Both the position numbers and the translations under genes were made by a program. The notes beneath the pieces were generated by a model. That model did no database searches. It was given only the letters and a program-made list of their open reading frames with translations, and was not told the origin of the DNA. From the NCBI GenBank assembly GCA_028023455.1, contig JAQFVV010012394.1, positions 25,059,053 through 25,123,052 of the forward strand: 64,000 bases of DNA. Reading direction: 5' to 3'. Of this stretch, positions 24,601-33,470 are shown piece after piece. The DNA comes from Epiperipatus broadwayi (lineage: Eukaryota > Onychophora > Udeonychophora > Euonychophora > Peripatidae). Every line of letters begins with the position of its first letter. The stretch's first letter is position 1.

Positions 24601-27600
24601 AAAACTCAACCAGACTAGCCATGAAAAAACAAAATCAAAAACACAACCAAAGGTTTCACTGCTACAAGCAGACTTCTCAAGTGTAAAGAACTACAAAAAC
24701 AACACCATATATATATATTAAACATTACCCACAAATCCATTTACTTCCCATCCACTCTTAATATTAAAATAACTTTTAAATAAGTTAATTGCTTCAGAAT
24801 AATAAATTTTCAATAATAAAGATTCTTTAATTCTTCTTTTTATTTCATTTCTTGTAATGTTTACATTATAAACTTTGTATATTTTTTACATAACAATTTT
24901 AATAGATAATAAAAATAATCAATTACTTTATTGCTTGAGGTTCGAGGACCAACCGGAAGTGAGAGAATTCTTGGATCACTACTGACCAAAAACTATGCAG
25001 GGCAACAATTTTAATTATATTTGTCAATAAACTACATTTATTTTAAGAATATTATAATAAATATAATTTCCTTAAAATATTATACCAAATCGTATTGTTA
25101 TGTTTATATAAAATGGCTATATGCCTTCTTTCCTTCATAATAGCAAAATATCCAATTAACATAGTTGCTAAATATGTCACTGTAAATAAATAACCCAGTA
25201 ATAGAATTAAAAAATGAAGGAATAATTAATTTAAAACAAATTTACAAAGGATTTGCATACTTATATACAGTGAATATGCAAATTATGCTATATCATTTGT
25301 GATGGTACAAAATGCTATTAGAGCCACAAAATTTCCATGATTACACTTAGTCTAGCACTAGATCGAGAAGATGCACAGCCACATAATCTTTCATTGACTC
25401 TAACAATTAAGATATATTTTTTCACCAGAAGATCCAGTTGCGGTTATATCTAAATTAATAAAAGAGACACAAATATGACTTCAATAATCTTTATTATATC
25501 CTTTTCTTATTACTATCTCCTTTCCCAATCCCCCCCCCCCTCACTGCAATCTAAACTGACTCAATTTCAAAAGCAAAATATCTGCCAAATATTACTCAAT
25601 TGCTTCTCAATTTTATAACAATGCCATTATTTAACATTTTCATAACCTTTCTCAAGGAAATATGTCATCACTACTCTATGACCAATAACAGCTCAACTTT
25701 ATTGCTGAGAATCTGTCCAAAGAGGGGTGAACATCTAGGCGATTTAATAATAGTGAGCTGTATTGCACTTCACTCAAACCATCTACCTTCACTAATGTTA
25801 AATAATTTATACATATCATTAAATGATGGTGTCCTGTGTTTGCTTATGACTGTCAATTTTACTTTAATGTATCCTTTTTCCAGCATAAGTATCTTGTGAT
25901 TGCTTATGACCGAAATTTTAACTGACTACTCCCCTCCCCCTTTTTGTCTTTCATGATCGAGCAATTCACAAACGGGAAACTAATCTCTACAGACGCATTA
26001 GTATAATACAGATAAATATAAAAAAATAACAAAATTAATGAGAACAGTATAACAACCTATCCCCCTTTTTAATTATGTCAAAACATGATAAATACTATGC
26101 ACATAATGCCATACTCTATTGTTGAAACTTTTAATATTTATCAAACATAAATGACCGAGTCTAGATTAATATTACATTATAGTATAAAAGTTCACTTTAT
26201 AAATAGTTTATAATTACCCCTGGTTGAAGGTATAGTCCATGGGTGACATTAGATCATAGTTTCTGGTGAATTCTTCAAGTCCTCTGGCTCCTGAACAGGT
26301 CCTCAGCTAGCTCGCTGGCTTCATACTTTCCATAGATGGCATTCATCAGGAGACTCCAGGTGTGGATGGAAGACGGTTTCCTCCGGGAAAGAAATCCTTG
26401 ACGCTCTCTAGCTGGAGAACATTTTCATAGTGATATGTAGAAATGCTATCAATGAAAAAGTTTTTAATCAATCCCTTAAAAAAAAACTCTGCAATGTTTT
26501 TCTCTTCTCTCCATCTCTCTCTGTATTGCATTTTTTAATTAATTTGCAAACAGGATTCACACCTTTTTGGTTTATTTTTAGCCAAATTTTGTCACTTAAC
26601 TTTCCGTCCTTTTCATCCTTAGGTTTAATTTAAGAAAAAATTCTTGATTAATTAGCGCAGTATACAGTTGATAGATCCTAACAATATTCTTAATTACAAA
26701 TCCATTTTTTTAGCTTGAGTTTCAACAATAAGGTTAATTGTGACCCTCTCTAATTCCCCCCCCCCAACCCATCTTTTTCGAAGAAACATACAAAAAAAAA
26801 AAAGCTTTTAAGAAAAAACTTATACTTCAAGATACTAGTTTATCTTGAATTATAATCAATTTAAATAAGTAGCAGAAAATCAAACTTGAAATTCTGATTT
26901 CTTCACAAGATAAGAAAAAAAAAACTAATTGATTTAATAAGATAATGTATTTTTGTAAAATTCTATTATAAACTAATGTAAGTATTATTAAATTAAATAT
27001 ATATCCATCTATATATGAGATGGCATAAAATACCACCTCACATTATACACAACTTTAATTATATGCAGTCCAAAAAAAAATGTAAATAAACTAAAATGTA
27101 AATAAACAAACAAACAAAACCCCATTAAAATGATAAATTTAATACATTTTACGGTATGTGAACAGCCATTTTACCATCTCTGAGCTGCCTACACAATCAC
27201 ATTTAAAAAAATAAAATTTGTAAAGAAATTTTACAATATGCTAGCAGTCATTTTTTCATCTTGAAGCTCCGTACTTATCTTTATTAATAAAATGTCTTTG
27301 GTTTATGTTAAAAGCACATAATTTTATTCTTATTTTAATATCCTTACCAAATTTGATGGGCAATATTTGGCATAATAAAATTTTTTTTGAGCATAATGCA
27401 CAAAGTTTTTAAAAATTGTAATACATACTTAGTTGATATTAACTTTAAAAATATCAAAACAATCAGAGCATTGTACAGAAATTCCAGAGTTTCTTCAGAG
27501 ATTTTATAATGGTTGACCTATTGGATATCCTATATGTAAAAATATGCATTAAAAATAAAGTAAAAATCTGTTGCAATTACAGTTTGTACCTTCATTGTTT

Positions 27601-30600
27601 ATTTTCTTAAACGTATATAAATTACAAGTTATACTGATAAATATGTTTAAATTTGTTTCATATTATTATATGTTCTTTTTAGAAAGTTGATTTGAATTGA
27701 TATAGCAATAAGTTAGTTATATGCAACCTCTGCCATAACAACAAAAAAAGAATTTGTTACTATATATATTGATGTATTTCCATTATCTAGATTAATTATT
27801 AAATGCTTGAATATTTCTTTAAAAAAAAACCATTTTACAGTTAAAATAGATGACGGTAATAATCCAACATATCATCATCAATCATTATTAATCCACTGCA
27901 GGATGAAGGTCTCTCCAAGTTCAATCTATCTTCTCTGATCTTTAGCTTCTCTTCTCCACATTATCCCTTCACACTTTCTTATTTCATCCATCCATATCAC
28001 ATATGGTTTCTTTCTGGGTCTTTTACAATCTCTTGGAATACAGTTTAAGATTTCAATTGTCCATCTATTATCATCTCTTCTAGCAATATGTCTAGCCCAA
28101 CTCCACTTCAGTCTTTTAATTTTTTCAATGAGATCAGTAACACCTATTTGTTCTCTTACCCATATATTGTGTTTTCAATCTCTTCTTGTTACTCCCAACA
28201 TGCATCTCTCCATACTTCTTTGAATGGTCTGAAGTCTGTATTGCTCTTCTATTAAGTGTCCAAGTCTCAGATCCATAAATAAGAACTGGTAAAACACATT
28301 TGTTAAAAACCTTCCTTTTCAAACACTTAGGCATATTTCCTTTTAGTATAAAGTTATTTCTACCAAAAGCACTCCAACCAAGTTTAATTCTATGATTAAT
28401 TTTCTCCATTATGTTTCCATTTGTATTAATAATCTGACCAAGGTATTTGTAACTGTTAACTTCTTCTAATTCATCATAGTCAATCTTTATTTTCACATTT
28501 TGAGCAAATCAATTAAACATTACTTTAGTCTTTTTAACATTTATCTTTAGTCCTACTTTCATCTGATAACTCCTGCAACATTTCCTGCAGCTCTGAAACA
28601 TTATTTGTAAAAACAACTACATCATCTTCAAAATCTAAATAACTTAAATAATCTCCATTTACTTTCACTCCTTTAGCTTCCCATTTTAATCCACAAAATA
28701 CCTCTTGCAGCACTGCTGTAAAAAGTTTTAAAGATATGGAGTCACCCTGTCTTACACCCTTCTCAATGTTGACTTTCCTAGTGTTATTATGTAATCTAAT
28801 TGTTGCTGTATAATTACAAGTAAAATGTCGTCATCACAAACTTTCAAATAAAGAAGCATAGTAATATGAAATGAATTTAAATGCAGATTTAAAATTATTT
28901 TGCAGATTAAAATGCCCTCAAACATTTTTTTGAGGTTTTGAATTTTGGAGATAAGGGACCTTTTTTACTGATGGGAGGTCCTTTTTGACTTACAATTAAC
29001 CAATTTAATTTATGGCAGTTACTACTTAAAAGCATCTGAGTTTACTTGGAAGTACTTTTATATTTGGATCTCAGGTCATCAACATAGCAAGCTAATTTTG
29101 TCTTCATTATTAAAACAATTCTATTAGTTTAAATAATTGCAGCTCAGTCTGCAATAAAATAAAATATTATTACCAAATTAATTAATCATTATCAGCATAT
29201 AAGTACGCTTTGTTGGCTTAGCATTATTTTGAAAATGCAATTTTTTAAAAATTATAACTTTCATTGTTTATCTCTCTTTATAGATTCATAGTAATAGTTA
29301 TAAATAAGACATTTATTTTATATAGCGTGATGTTTTATAAACTGTAATATTAATAAGCCAATAAGCTAATGCACATGCGCTTTGTAGATTTAACTATATA
29401 AATGAATACTCTCACTTTCCAAACACAATGTAAAGTCTTTGTGAAAAGATAGAATGAATCCATCTATCTTTTCGACTCAAACATTTATTTATAGGCAAAT
29501 CTTAATTATTTGGAAATGACAGCGTGAAGATGTTAATCACACTTTAAATTACTTTTTACTATGCCTGAATGAATGATGCTTGTGAAATTTCTAGAATTTA
29601 CGATACGTCATGCTTATTAATATTAGTTTATAAAACATCACACTATATAAAATAAATGTCTTATTTACATATGTTTAATTTAATAAGAATGACGTATCGT
29701 ACATTCTAGAAATTTCACAAGCATCATTCATTCAGGCATAGTAAAAATTAATTTCAAGTGATCGATTAACATCTTCACACTCTCATTTCCAAATACTTAA
29801 GATTTGCCTATACATAAACGTTTGGGTCAAAAAAATAGATGGATTCATTCTATCTTTTTACAAAGACTTTATCTTGTGTTTGGAAAGTGAGAGTATTCAT
29901 TTATATAGTTAAATCTACAAGTGCATGTGCGTCACCTTATTGGCTTATTAATATTACAGTAATAGTTGTAGTAAAGGGTTGTCTACTTTCAAATATTTTA
30001 TTTTATGAATCATTTAAATAAATCTTTGATTTTTTTTTTTTGTAAAATCACTCCCCACACACGTTATTTCCAATCAAGATATTAGTACACATTAAATATT
30101 TACATTCTAAATACAAATTTATTTGTAGTGATTCTGATGGAAAAAAATAGGATGCATAACAAAAATCAATTTACATCATCTTTGTATATGCAGATAAGTA
30201 TGTGTGTACATATATATTAAATAAATCATGGCAACATTATTAAGAATTGTCTCATTTCTATAGGCAGAGTTCACAGCTATGAGAGATCAGTACATGAGGG
30301 CTGGAGAAGGTTTCATTATCTGTTATTCTATATCAGATCGGCGCAGTTTTGAAGAAGCTGTGGAATACAGAAAATTAATCAACAAAGTCCGGAATACTGA
30401 AGATATCCCTATTGTTTTGGTTGGGAATAAATGTGATCTTGGAAACCAACGGAAAGTGAGTATCATTTTTTAAAGAAAATATTAAGCACTATGTAAAAAA
30501 TTTGCAAATACTCTTGTAATATTAAGGAATTATCCATATGTATTTTTTATAATTCCCCCCCCCCCTTTTTTTTTAAAGGTTTGTACTGAAGAAGGACAAG

Positions 30601-30815
30601 CTCTTGCCAGGCGATTTGAATGCCCTTTTTTTGAAACTTCAGCAGCGCTGCGGCATTATGTGGATGATGTATTTCATACATTGGTGCGAGAGATCCGTAA
30701 AAAGGAAAAAGCAGAGTTTCTCCGTCTTCAGAAACGCTCTAGGCAGAAAACTTGCTTAAAGAGCATAAATTCTATGTTTAGATCTATTTTCCATAAGAAG
30801 TCTGAGTCAGATTAA
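9620..30815 (+). CDS. RIT1: RIT/Ric-subfamily Ras-like small GTPase, 3' four exons
   Basis: Small GTPase that switches between GDP and GTP forms in plasma-membrane signalling. Four exons (9620-9676, 24181-24254, 30264-30455, 30579-30815) join in frame to about 185 residues. Visible motifs are the effector loop HDPTIEDAY, which is diagnostic for RIT/Ric rather than Ras (YDPTIEDSY); switch II DTAGQ followed by [17 protein letters not shown]; the NKCD guanine-specificity motif; and ETSA. The C-terminus is a Lys/Arg-rich tail ending KKSESD with no CAAX box, as known for RIT/Ric, which bind membranes through a basic tail. The exon with the start and the P-loop (GxxGxGKS) was not found in 1-9619 and is presumably upstream. 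Introns are about 14.5 kb, 6.0 kb and 123 bp; the large ones are filled with transposons. It converges with INTS3. The choice of RIT1 over a single invertebrate Ric ancestor is nominal. Confidence 0.9.
9677..12789. other. RIT intron, AT-rich, few repeats
   Basis: Long A, T and C homopolymers (for example about 9891-9918, 10180-10200, 12294-12303). At 11734-11760 taggtagtcctcgactttca resembles the terminal repeat of pogo/Tigger-type DNA transposons, but no transposase or second end is seen. A tRNA-like ggggtttaaatccctgc lies near 11825-11845. Confidence 0.3.
12790..12892. repeat. Short foldback
   Basis: Arms 12790-12823 and 12858-12892 read tagaatgaatccacctacac against gtgtaggtgggctcattcta. 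Confidence 0.65.
12999..13336. repeat. Family A palindrome, best preserved
   Basis: Left arm 12999-13160 and right arm 13180-13336 form an inverted pair with a loop of about 20 bp. Outer ends are tRNA-like (gaagggatttgaactcaaac against gagttcaaatccc). Each arm carries the CTGATGA/TTGATGA-hairpin-GAAA module (13121-13146 minus, 13199-13224 plus) within an outer stem gatc...ccaa / ttgg...gatc. Because the tRNA-like portion lies 3' of the module on each arm, this is not a standard SINE layout. Confidence 0.75.
13337..13754. other. Unannotated AT-rich stretch
   Basis: Nothing recognisable seen. Confidence 0.3.
13755..14286. repeat. Nested repeat cluster around a near-perfect hairpin
   Basis: A hairpin with arms 14026-14060 and 14071-14105 (tcaaactgttgtcaaggcaa and its complement) is flanked by copies of cctcaaaagcgctaagttgg ... 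atgcatttataag at 13970-14010 and 14235-14275. An inverted copy lies at 13760-13805 (catttt...aagcttagcactttcaagg). Partial ctgttgtcaaggcaatt also recurs at 13930. It looks like several insertions of one palindromic MITE. Confidence 0.6.
14671..14774. repeat. Perfect 52 bp tandem duplication
   Basis: Copy 1 (14671-14722) and copy 2 (14723-14774) are identical as read, starting aatgattgtgatttaaatgt and ending ctaaaatttttt. Perfect identity implies a recent duplication. Confidence 0.85.
14775..15330. other. Unannotated AT-rich stretch before the RTE 3' end
   Basis: No features recognised. Confidence 0.3.
15331..18610 (-). mobile_element. Near full-length RTE-type LINE
   Basis: About 3.3 kb, the usual RTE length. 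On the - strand it runs from a GC-richer 5' leader (18610-18304), through endonuclease and reverse transcriptase, to a 3' end in tgatgatgatgag, the short TGATGA-type tail common in RTE elements. A second, 5'-truncated copy lies at 27870-28812. It sits antisense inside the first visible RIT intron. Confidence 0.85.
15339..18303 (-). pseudogene. RTE ORF: AP endonuclease + reverse transcriptase, two frameshifts
   Basis: Nicks target DNA and copies LINE RNA at the nick. Endonuclease motifs: [19 protein letters not shown] (about 18165-18115), EDFNARIG (usually GDFNA) and [12 protein letters not shown] motifs: [42 protein letters not shown] and [14 protein letters not shown]; the active site reads FTDD where [Y/F]ADD is usual. 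The C-terminus has [11 protein letters not shown]. One 866-codon frame is open from 17939 to 15339. The N-terminal part is in another frame (18303-17959), separated by an exact 8 bp tandem duplication (atatgtcc, 18003-18018) and one further shift near 17900-17940. A recent but inactive copy. Confidence 0.85.
18611..21508. other. RIT intron, no recognised element
   Basis: AT-rich sequence with simple tracts. No exon-like coding block or terminal repeats were noticed. Confidence 0.35.
21509..23225 (-). mobile_element. Decayed hAT transposon (ZBED/SCAND3-type)
   Basis: The left boundary at 21509 (cagcgcttaaactttttcc) resembles a hAT terminal repeat. The right terminus was not found, so that end may be deleted. 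The interior is a broken transposase on the - strand. Its AHPSH ending matches the element at 1-476, but the terminal repeats differ, so they are different families. Confidence 0.65.
21707..23211 (-). pseudogene. hAT transposase remnant
   Basis: Order on the - strand: [10 protein letters not shown] after a BED-finger-like region (23211), [20 protein letters not shown] (about 23140-23080), then [20 protein letters not shown] and [14 protein letters not shown] (about 22720-22600), carrying a catalytic-type D and the H of the hAT RNase-H fold. It closes with the dimerisation region ([20 protein letters not shown]) and AHPSH-stop at 21707. Frames change several times with in-frame stops, so it is inactive. 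The full-length family is about 600 residues. Confidence 0.75.
23226..24180. other. RIT intron, unannotated
   Basis: AT-rich. A tRNA-like cagattcaaacccaggtta near 23843-23865 may be a B-box remnant of a - strand SINE. Confidence 0.3.
24181..24254 (+). CDS. RIT1: RIT exon with switch II DTAGQ
   Basis: 74 bp after acceptor ttttccccag, ending at donor gtatgt. It reads (E)[19 protein letters not shown] then DTAGQ. The QQQAVID stretch is close to Drosophila Ric (from memory). It ends in phase 0, matching the next exon. Confidence 0.92.
24255..25439. other. RIT intron, mostly unannotated
   Basis: A GC-richer patch at 24938-25010 (gaggttcgaggaccaaccgg ... ggatcactactg) stands out from AT-rich surroundings. 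It may be part of an LTR-element end but cannot be assigned. Confidence 0.3.
25440..26460 (-). mobile_element. Possible LTR with 3' internal fragment
   Basis: On the - strand a purine tract (aattaaaaagggggatagg, around 26060-26078) precedes tgttatactg. This opens a roughly 630 bp block with a poly(A) signal (aataaag near 25488) ending around atataaccgca near 25440: the order polypurine tract, LTR, poly(A) signal. 26090-26460 is GC-richer and may be the element's 3' internal end. No protein domain was recognised and the second LTR is not in view. Confidence 0.35.
26461..27097. other. RIT intron, unannotated
   Basis: AT-rich with C and A runs near 26755-26810; nothing recognised. Confidence 0.3.
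27098..27460. repeat. Dispersed repeat R1, copy 1
   Basis: Direct, diverged match to 33115-33470. Shared blocks in order: aatacattttac, attaataaaat..ctt, atttattcttaatt-like, ttccaaatt.gatg, gcataataaaatat-like, and gttgat.ttaa..aaaa. It has no coding content and its type is unknown. Confidence 0.5.
27870..28812 (-). mobile_element. 5'-truncated RTE LINE copy
   Basis: Very similar to the 3' third of the 15.3-18.6 kb element, including the 3' atcatcatca tail. The open part 28496-28134 reads [20 protein letters not shown] and [19 protein letters not shown]. The active site is FEDD, and the frame is broken at several points. It stops at about 28812, within the RT domain, as expected from incomplete reverse transcription. 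Confidence 0.85.
28813..29300. other. RIT intron, unannotated
   Basis: AT-rich; nothing recognised. Confidence 0.3.
29301..29960. repeat. Large nested foldback element
   Basis: Left arm 29341-29610 and right arm 29690-29960 are inverted, about 270 bp each (actgtaatattaataagcca at one end and tggcttattaatattacagt at the other; gaatgaatccatctatcttt inside). The loop (29615-29667) is itself an inverted copy of sequence just outside the left arm (29301-29355; ataagacatttattttatat). No ORF of substance. It ends about 300 bp before a RIT exon. Confidence 0.8.
30264..30455 (+). CDS. RIT1: RIT exon with NKCD motif
   Basis: 192 bp, phase 0 on both sides, acceptor ctatag and donor gtgagt. It encodes [20 protein letters not shown], then YSISDRRSF, and [10 protein letters not shown] with the base-recognition motif. 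This is the most conserved stretch of the gene. Confidence 0.94.
30579..30815 (+). CDS. RIT1: RIT terminal coding exon
   Basis: 237 bp including TAA. The acceptor aaag follows a C-run and T-run polypyrimidine tract. It starts [13 protein letters not shown] and holds [16 protein letters not shown] (ETSA motif) and [10 protein letters not shown]. The basic tail has no prenylation cysteine at the end, as in the RIT family. Confidence 0.92.
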   Translation, partial: VCTEEGQALARRFECPFFETSAALRHYVDDVFHTLVREIRKKEKAEFLRLQKRSRQKTCLKSINSMFRSIFHKKSESD

Positions 30816-31885
30816 TTTAAAATGTTAACATGCAGATGCATACAAAAGTTTTATTGTTGTGTTTATAAAAAATGTAAATTAAACTAAAATTAAATTTTTT
30901 GCTGATTGGCTTCAAAAGAAAAAAAAAGTTATTACTTAAATGTCTTAACTATAAAATATTTATCATAAATTATCTTTGTAACTAAAGACTTTGTACATGA
31001 AATATGCTTGGTTTTAATTAATTTCCAAATTATTCCTGTTTGTTTAAAATATTATTTGGAAGCAAACATTTATCAGATTCATCAGTTAGAATTTTTTTTT
31101 TTTTCTATTGATTTAACAGTTTGAATTTGAGTGTAAAAGTTTTAAAGCGATTGAAATTTTTTTTGTATTATGATTTTGAAGTTAATAATTTTTTAATTGT
31201 TGAAAGTTAATGGAATTTTTATTTATTTTTCAGCACAAACATAAATGGTTACCTGTTACAGCTTTATCTGTGATATTTGTTAATTTGTATTTGCACTTTT
31301 GTACTTAAAAAAAACATATATGTAAAAAAAAAAAGTGATTAATTGCGAATGATTTTTGCATTATAGTGATGTATTATAAGGCAACAATTTTTTTTTAAAT
31401 AGATGAAAGGATTTAAAACATTAATTTGAATAGACGACTTCTAAACTCTATGTTTCATGAATTTTGCTTTTCATAAAATTAATTTAAAATGGTAACATGC
31501 AGATGCATACAAAGTTTTAATGTTGTGTTTATAAAGTGTTAATATATCACTCTTGACTCTGATCAAATGATAAAAATTGAATTTCATCTTTTATTTCACT
31601 TATCAAAGAATGGAAGTTATTTGCATCCATTCTACAATGAAAAAAAAATATTTTTTTTTTATTCTACATGTGTAATTTATTGCAAACAATATTAAAAACA
31701 ACGAACAGTATTTCAGCGTAAGTTTTAAATTATTATATGTATGTTTATAATGTATATATGTACATACTTTATTTCCTTCTGTAAATTTAAAGTTATTTAA
31801 AATGTTGTGGTATCATATGCAATATACTTTCTCTCAACCACTGACCAATTTAATTATTGAACTCCTAATAAAATAAAACATTCTC
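30816..31885 (+). other. RIT1: Probable RIT 3' UTR
   Basis: AT-rich, non-coding sequence after the RIT stop. The best poly(A) signal is the overlapping aataaaataaaa near 31868-31878. A 63 bp segment starting at the stop codon (about 30809-30871) recurs with few differences at 31478-31540. The UTR extent is inferred. Confidence 0.45.
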
Positions 31886-32403
31886 AAGTGAAAAAATTTT
31901 TGGTTTAGTATTTTTTTTTTGATATTTGTGTAAATTTTTAAAAAGTGTTAAGATTATAAGATTATATTTTAAAAAAATTGATTCACACACACAAAATGTT
32001 AGTGGTAACAAATCAAAGTATACGATTTCAATTATCCATATAAAAAGAATATAAAAATACTTCTTTATGTTGTTATTTTAAAATATAAAAAGTTTATCAT
32101 AAGATATATAAAATATCTATATATACAACAAAAAACATGAAAATAACAAATTTTCAATAAAAAAGCTTTTTTCGATACATATAATTTGTATCCTTTTCAA
32201 TATGTCTACTCACGATTACCGTAAAACATACATATAACGACATCTATTTATAATACAACTAACAAAAACAATTATTATCATCAATTATTTCATGAATACA
32301 TACAATACAATATAAAAATATATAAAAATATATTCCTTCATTAATTATAGTATATTCATATATACTCAAAAACACACAAAACATTAAAATATTAACATCC
32401 TTC
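31886..32403. other. AT-rich spacer
   Basis: Possible 3' tail of the Penelope-like fragment at its right side; otherwise nothing recognised. Confidence 0.3.
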
Positions 32404-33112
32404 TTATTTATCTATCCAATCATCTAATTTTATATTAGTCAAATTAATTGAACCCTTATAAATGTTCATACAATTATTACTATTATTTTTAATATAACTA
32501 GTTTCATATACTTTTCGCCTATTAACATTTTTCAAGTAATTTAATGCTAGTATATTTTTAGTACAATCTATTTTATGACCATATTCTAAATAATGTATAA
32601 ACAAAGCAGATTTATCATCTCTCCTATTTATTGCGTTATGTTCTTTAGCTCTTATTTCTAATTGTTTACTTGTATGTCCATAGTATACTCTTTTACAAAT
32701 TCCACATATAATTTTATAAACCATACCTTTCTTATATTTTAAATCATCTAATATTTTATAGTTACCTATTAATTTATCTAAATCTTTACTGTTTGCCCAA
32801 CCTATATTTGTATCTTTTTTACTATTTACATAATTTTTTAATAATGCATTATATATTTTAGGATGATATGAAATTTTTATCCATTTATTATCAGATTTGT
32901 TATTTCTATTATATTTATTTTTATAAAAAATATTATCTATACATTTACTTTTATAACCATACTTAATATATAAATTTTTAAATTGCTCTTTAAAATGTAA
33001 TTTAGCTATATTTCCATATGTATTATATTTGTCGTTTTTAATTGTGAAATTTTTAATAACTGCCATTTTTTGGGTCCATGCTTGTTGTGAATCGACAGCA
33101 ATTATAATCTAC
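32404..33112 (-). CDS. GIY-YIG endonuclease ORF, Penelope-like element fragment
   Basis: A 220-codon frame (ATG 33066, stop 32404), open upstream to a stop near 33110, so it is probably the 3' end of a longer ORF. It is Lys/Asn/Ile-rich. The C-terminal half has GMVYKIICGICKRVYYGHTS then KQLEIRAKEHN, a GIY-YIG nuclease core (VYKI ... VYYG, catalytic-type R), with a nearby CGIC pair. In Penelope-like elements such a domain follows the reverse transcriptase and cuts target DNA. The Penelope RT is absent here, so this is a 5'-truncated copy. A GIY-YIG protein of another origin is possible. Confidence 0.65.
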
Positions 33113-33114
33113 TT

Positions 33115-33470
33115 AAAAAAAAGATGTAAACAAACAAAAAAAAGCATTAAAATTTGCAAATGTAATACATTTTACAGTACTCGAGAAGTCATTTTCTATT
33201 TCTAAGCACCATACATGATAATATTAAAAATTAGTAAATAAATTTTAAATTACAGCAGTAGCTGTTTTTCAGTTTTGGATTTCATAAACAATCTCATTCA
33301 TTAATAAAATTTCTTCAATTTATGTAGAAATCACATGCATTTATTCTTAATTATCTTTTCCAAATTAGATGTGCAGCATTTCATGTAATAAAATATTTTG
33401 TAAGTGTAATGCTAAAAGTTTTACAAAATTTTACAACACCCTTAAAGTTGATAACTTAAAAACATATGAG
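33115..33470. repeat. Dispersed repeat R1, copy 2
   Basis: Direct match to 27098-27460. It begins right after the 5' boundary of the GIY-YIG fragment (about 33112), so the Penelope-like copy may have inserted at the edge of this repeat. Confidence 0.5.

Noticed and set aside
30279-30473. Single-exon ORF starting at [11 protein letters not shown]
   Set aside because: It is the internal part of a spliced RIT exon that reads past the donor at 30456; not an independent gene.
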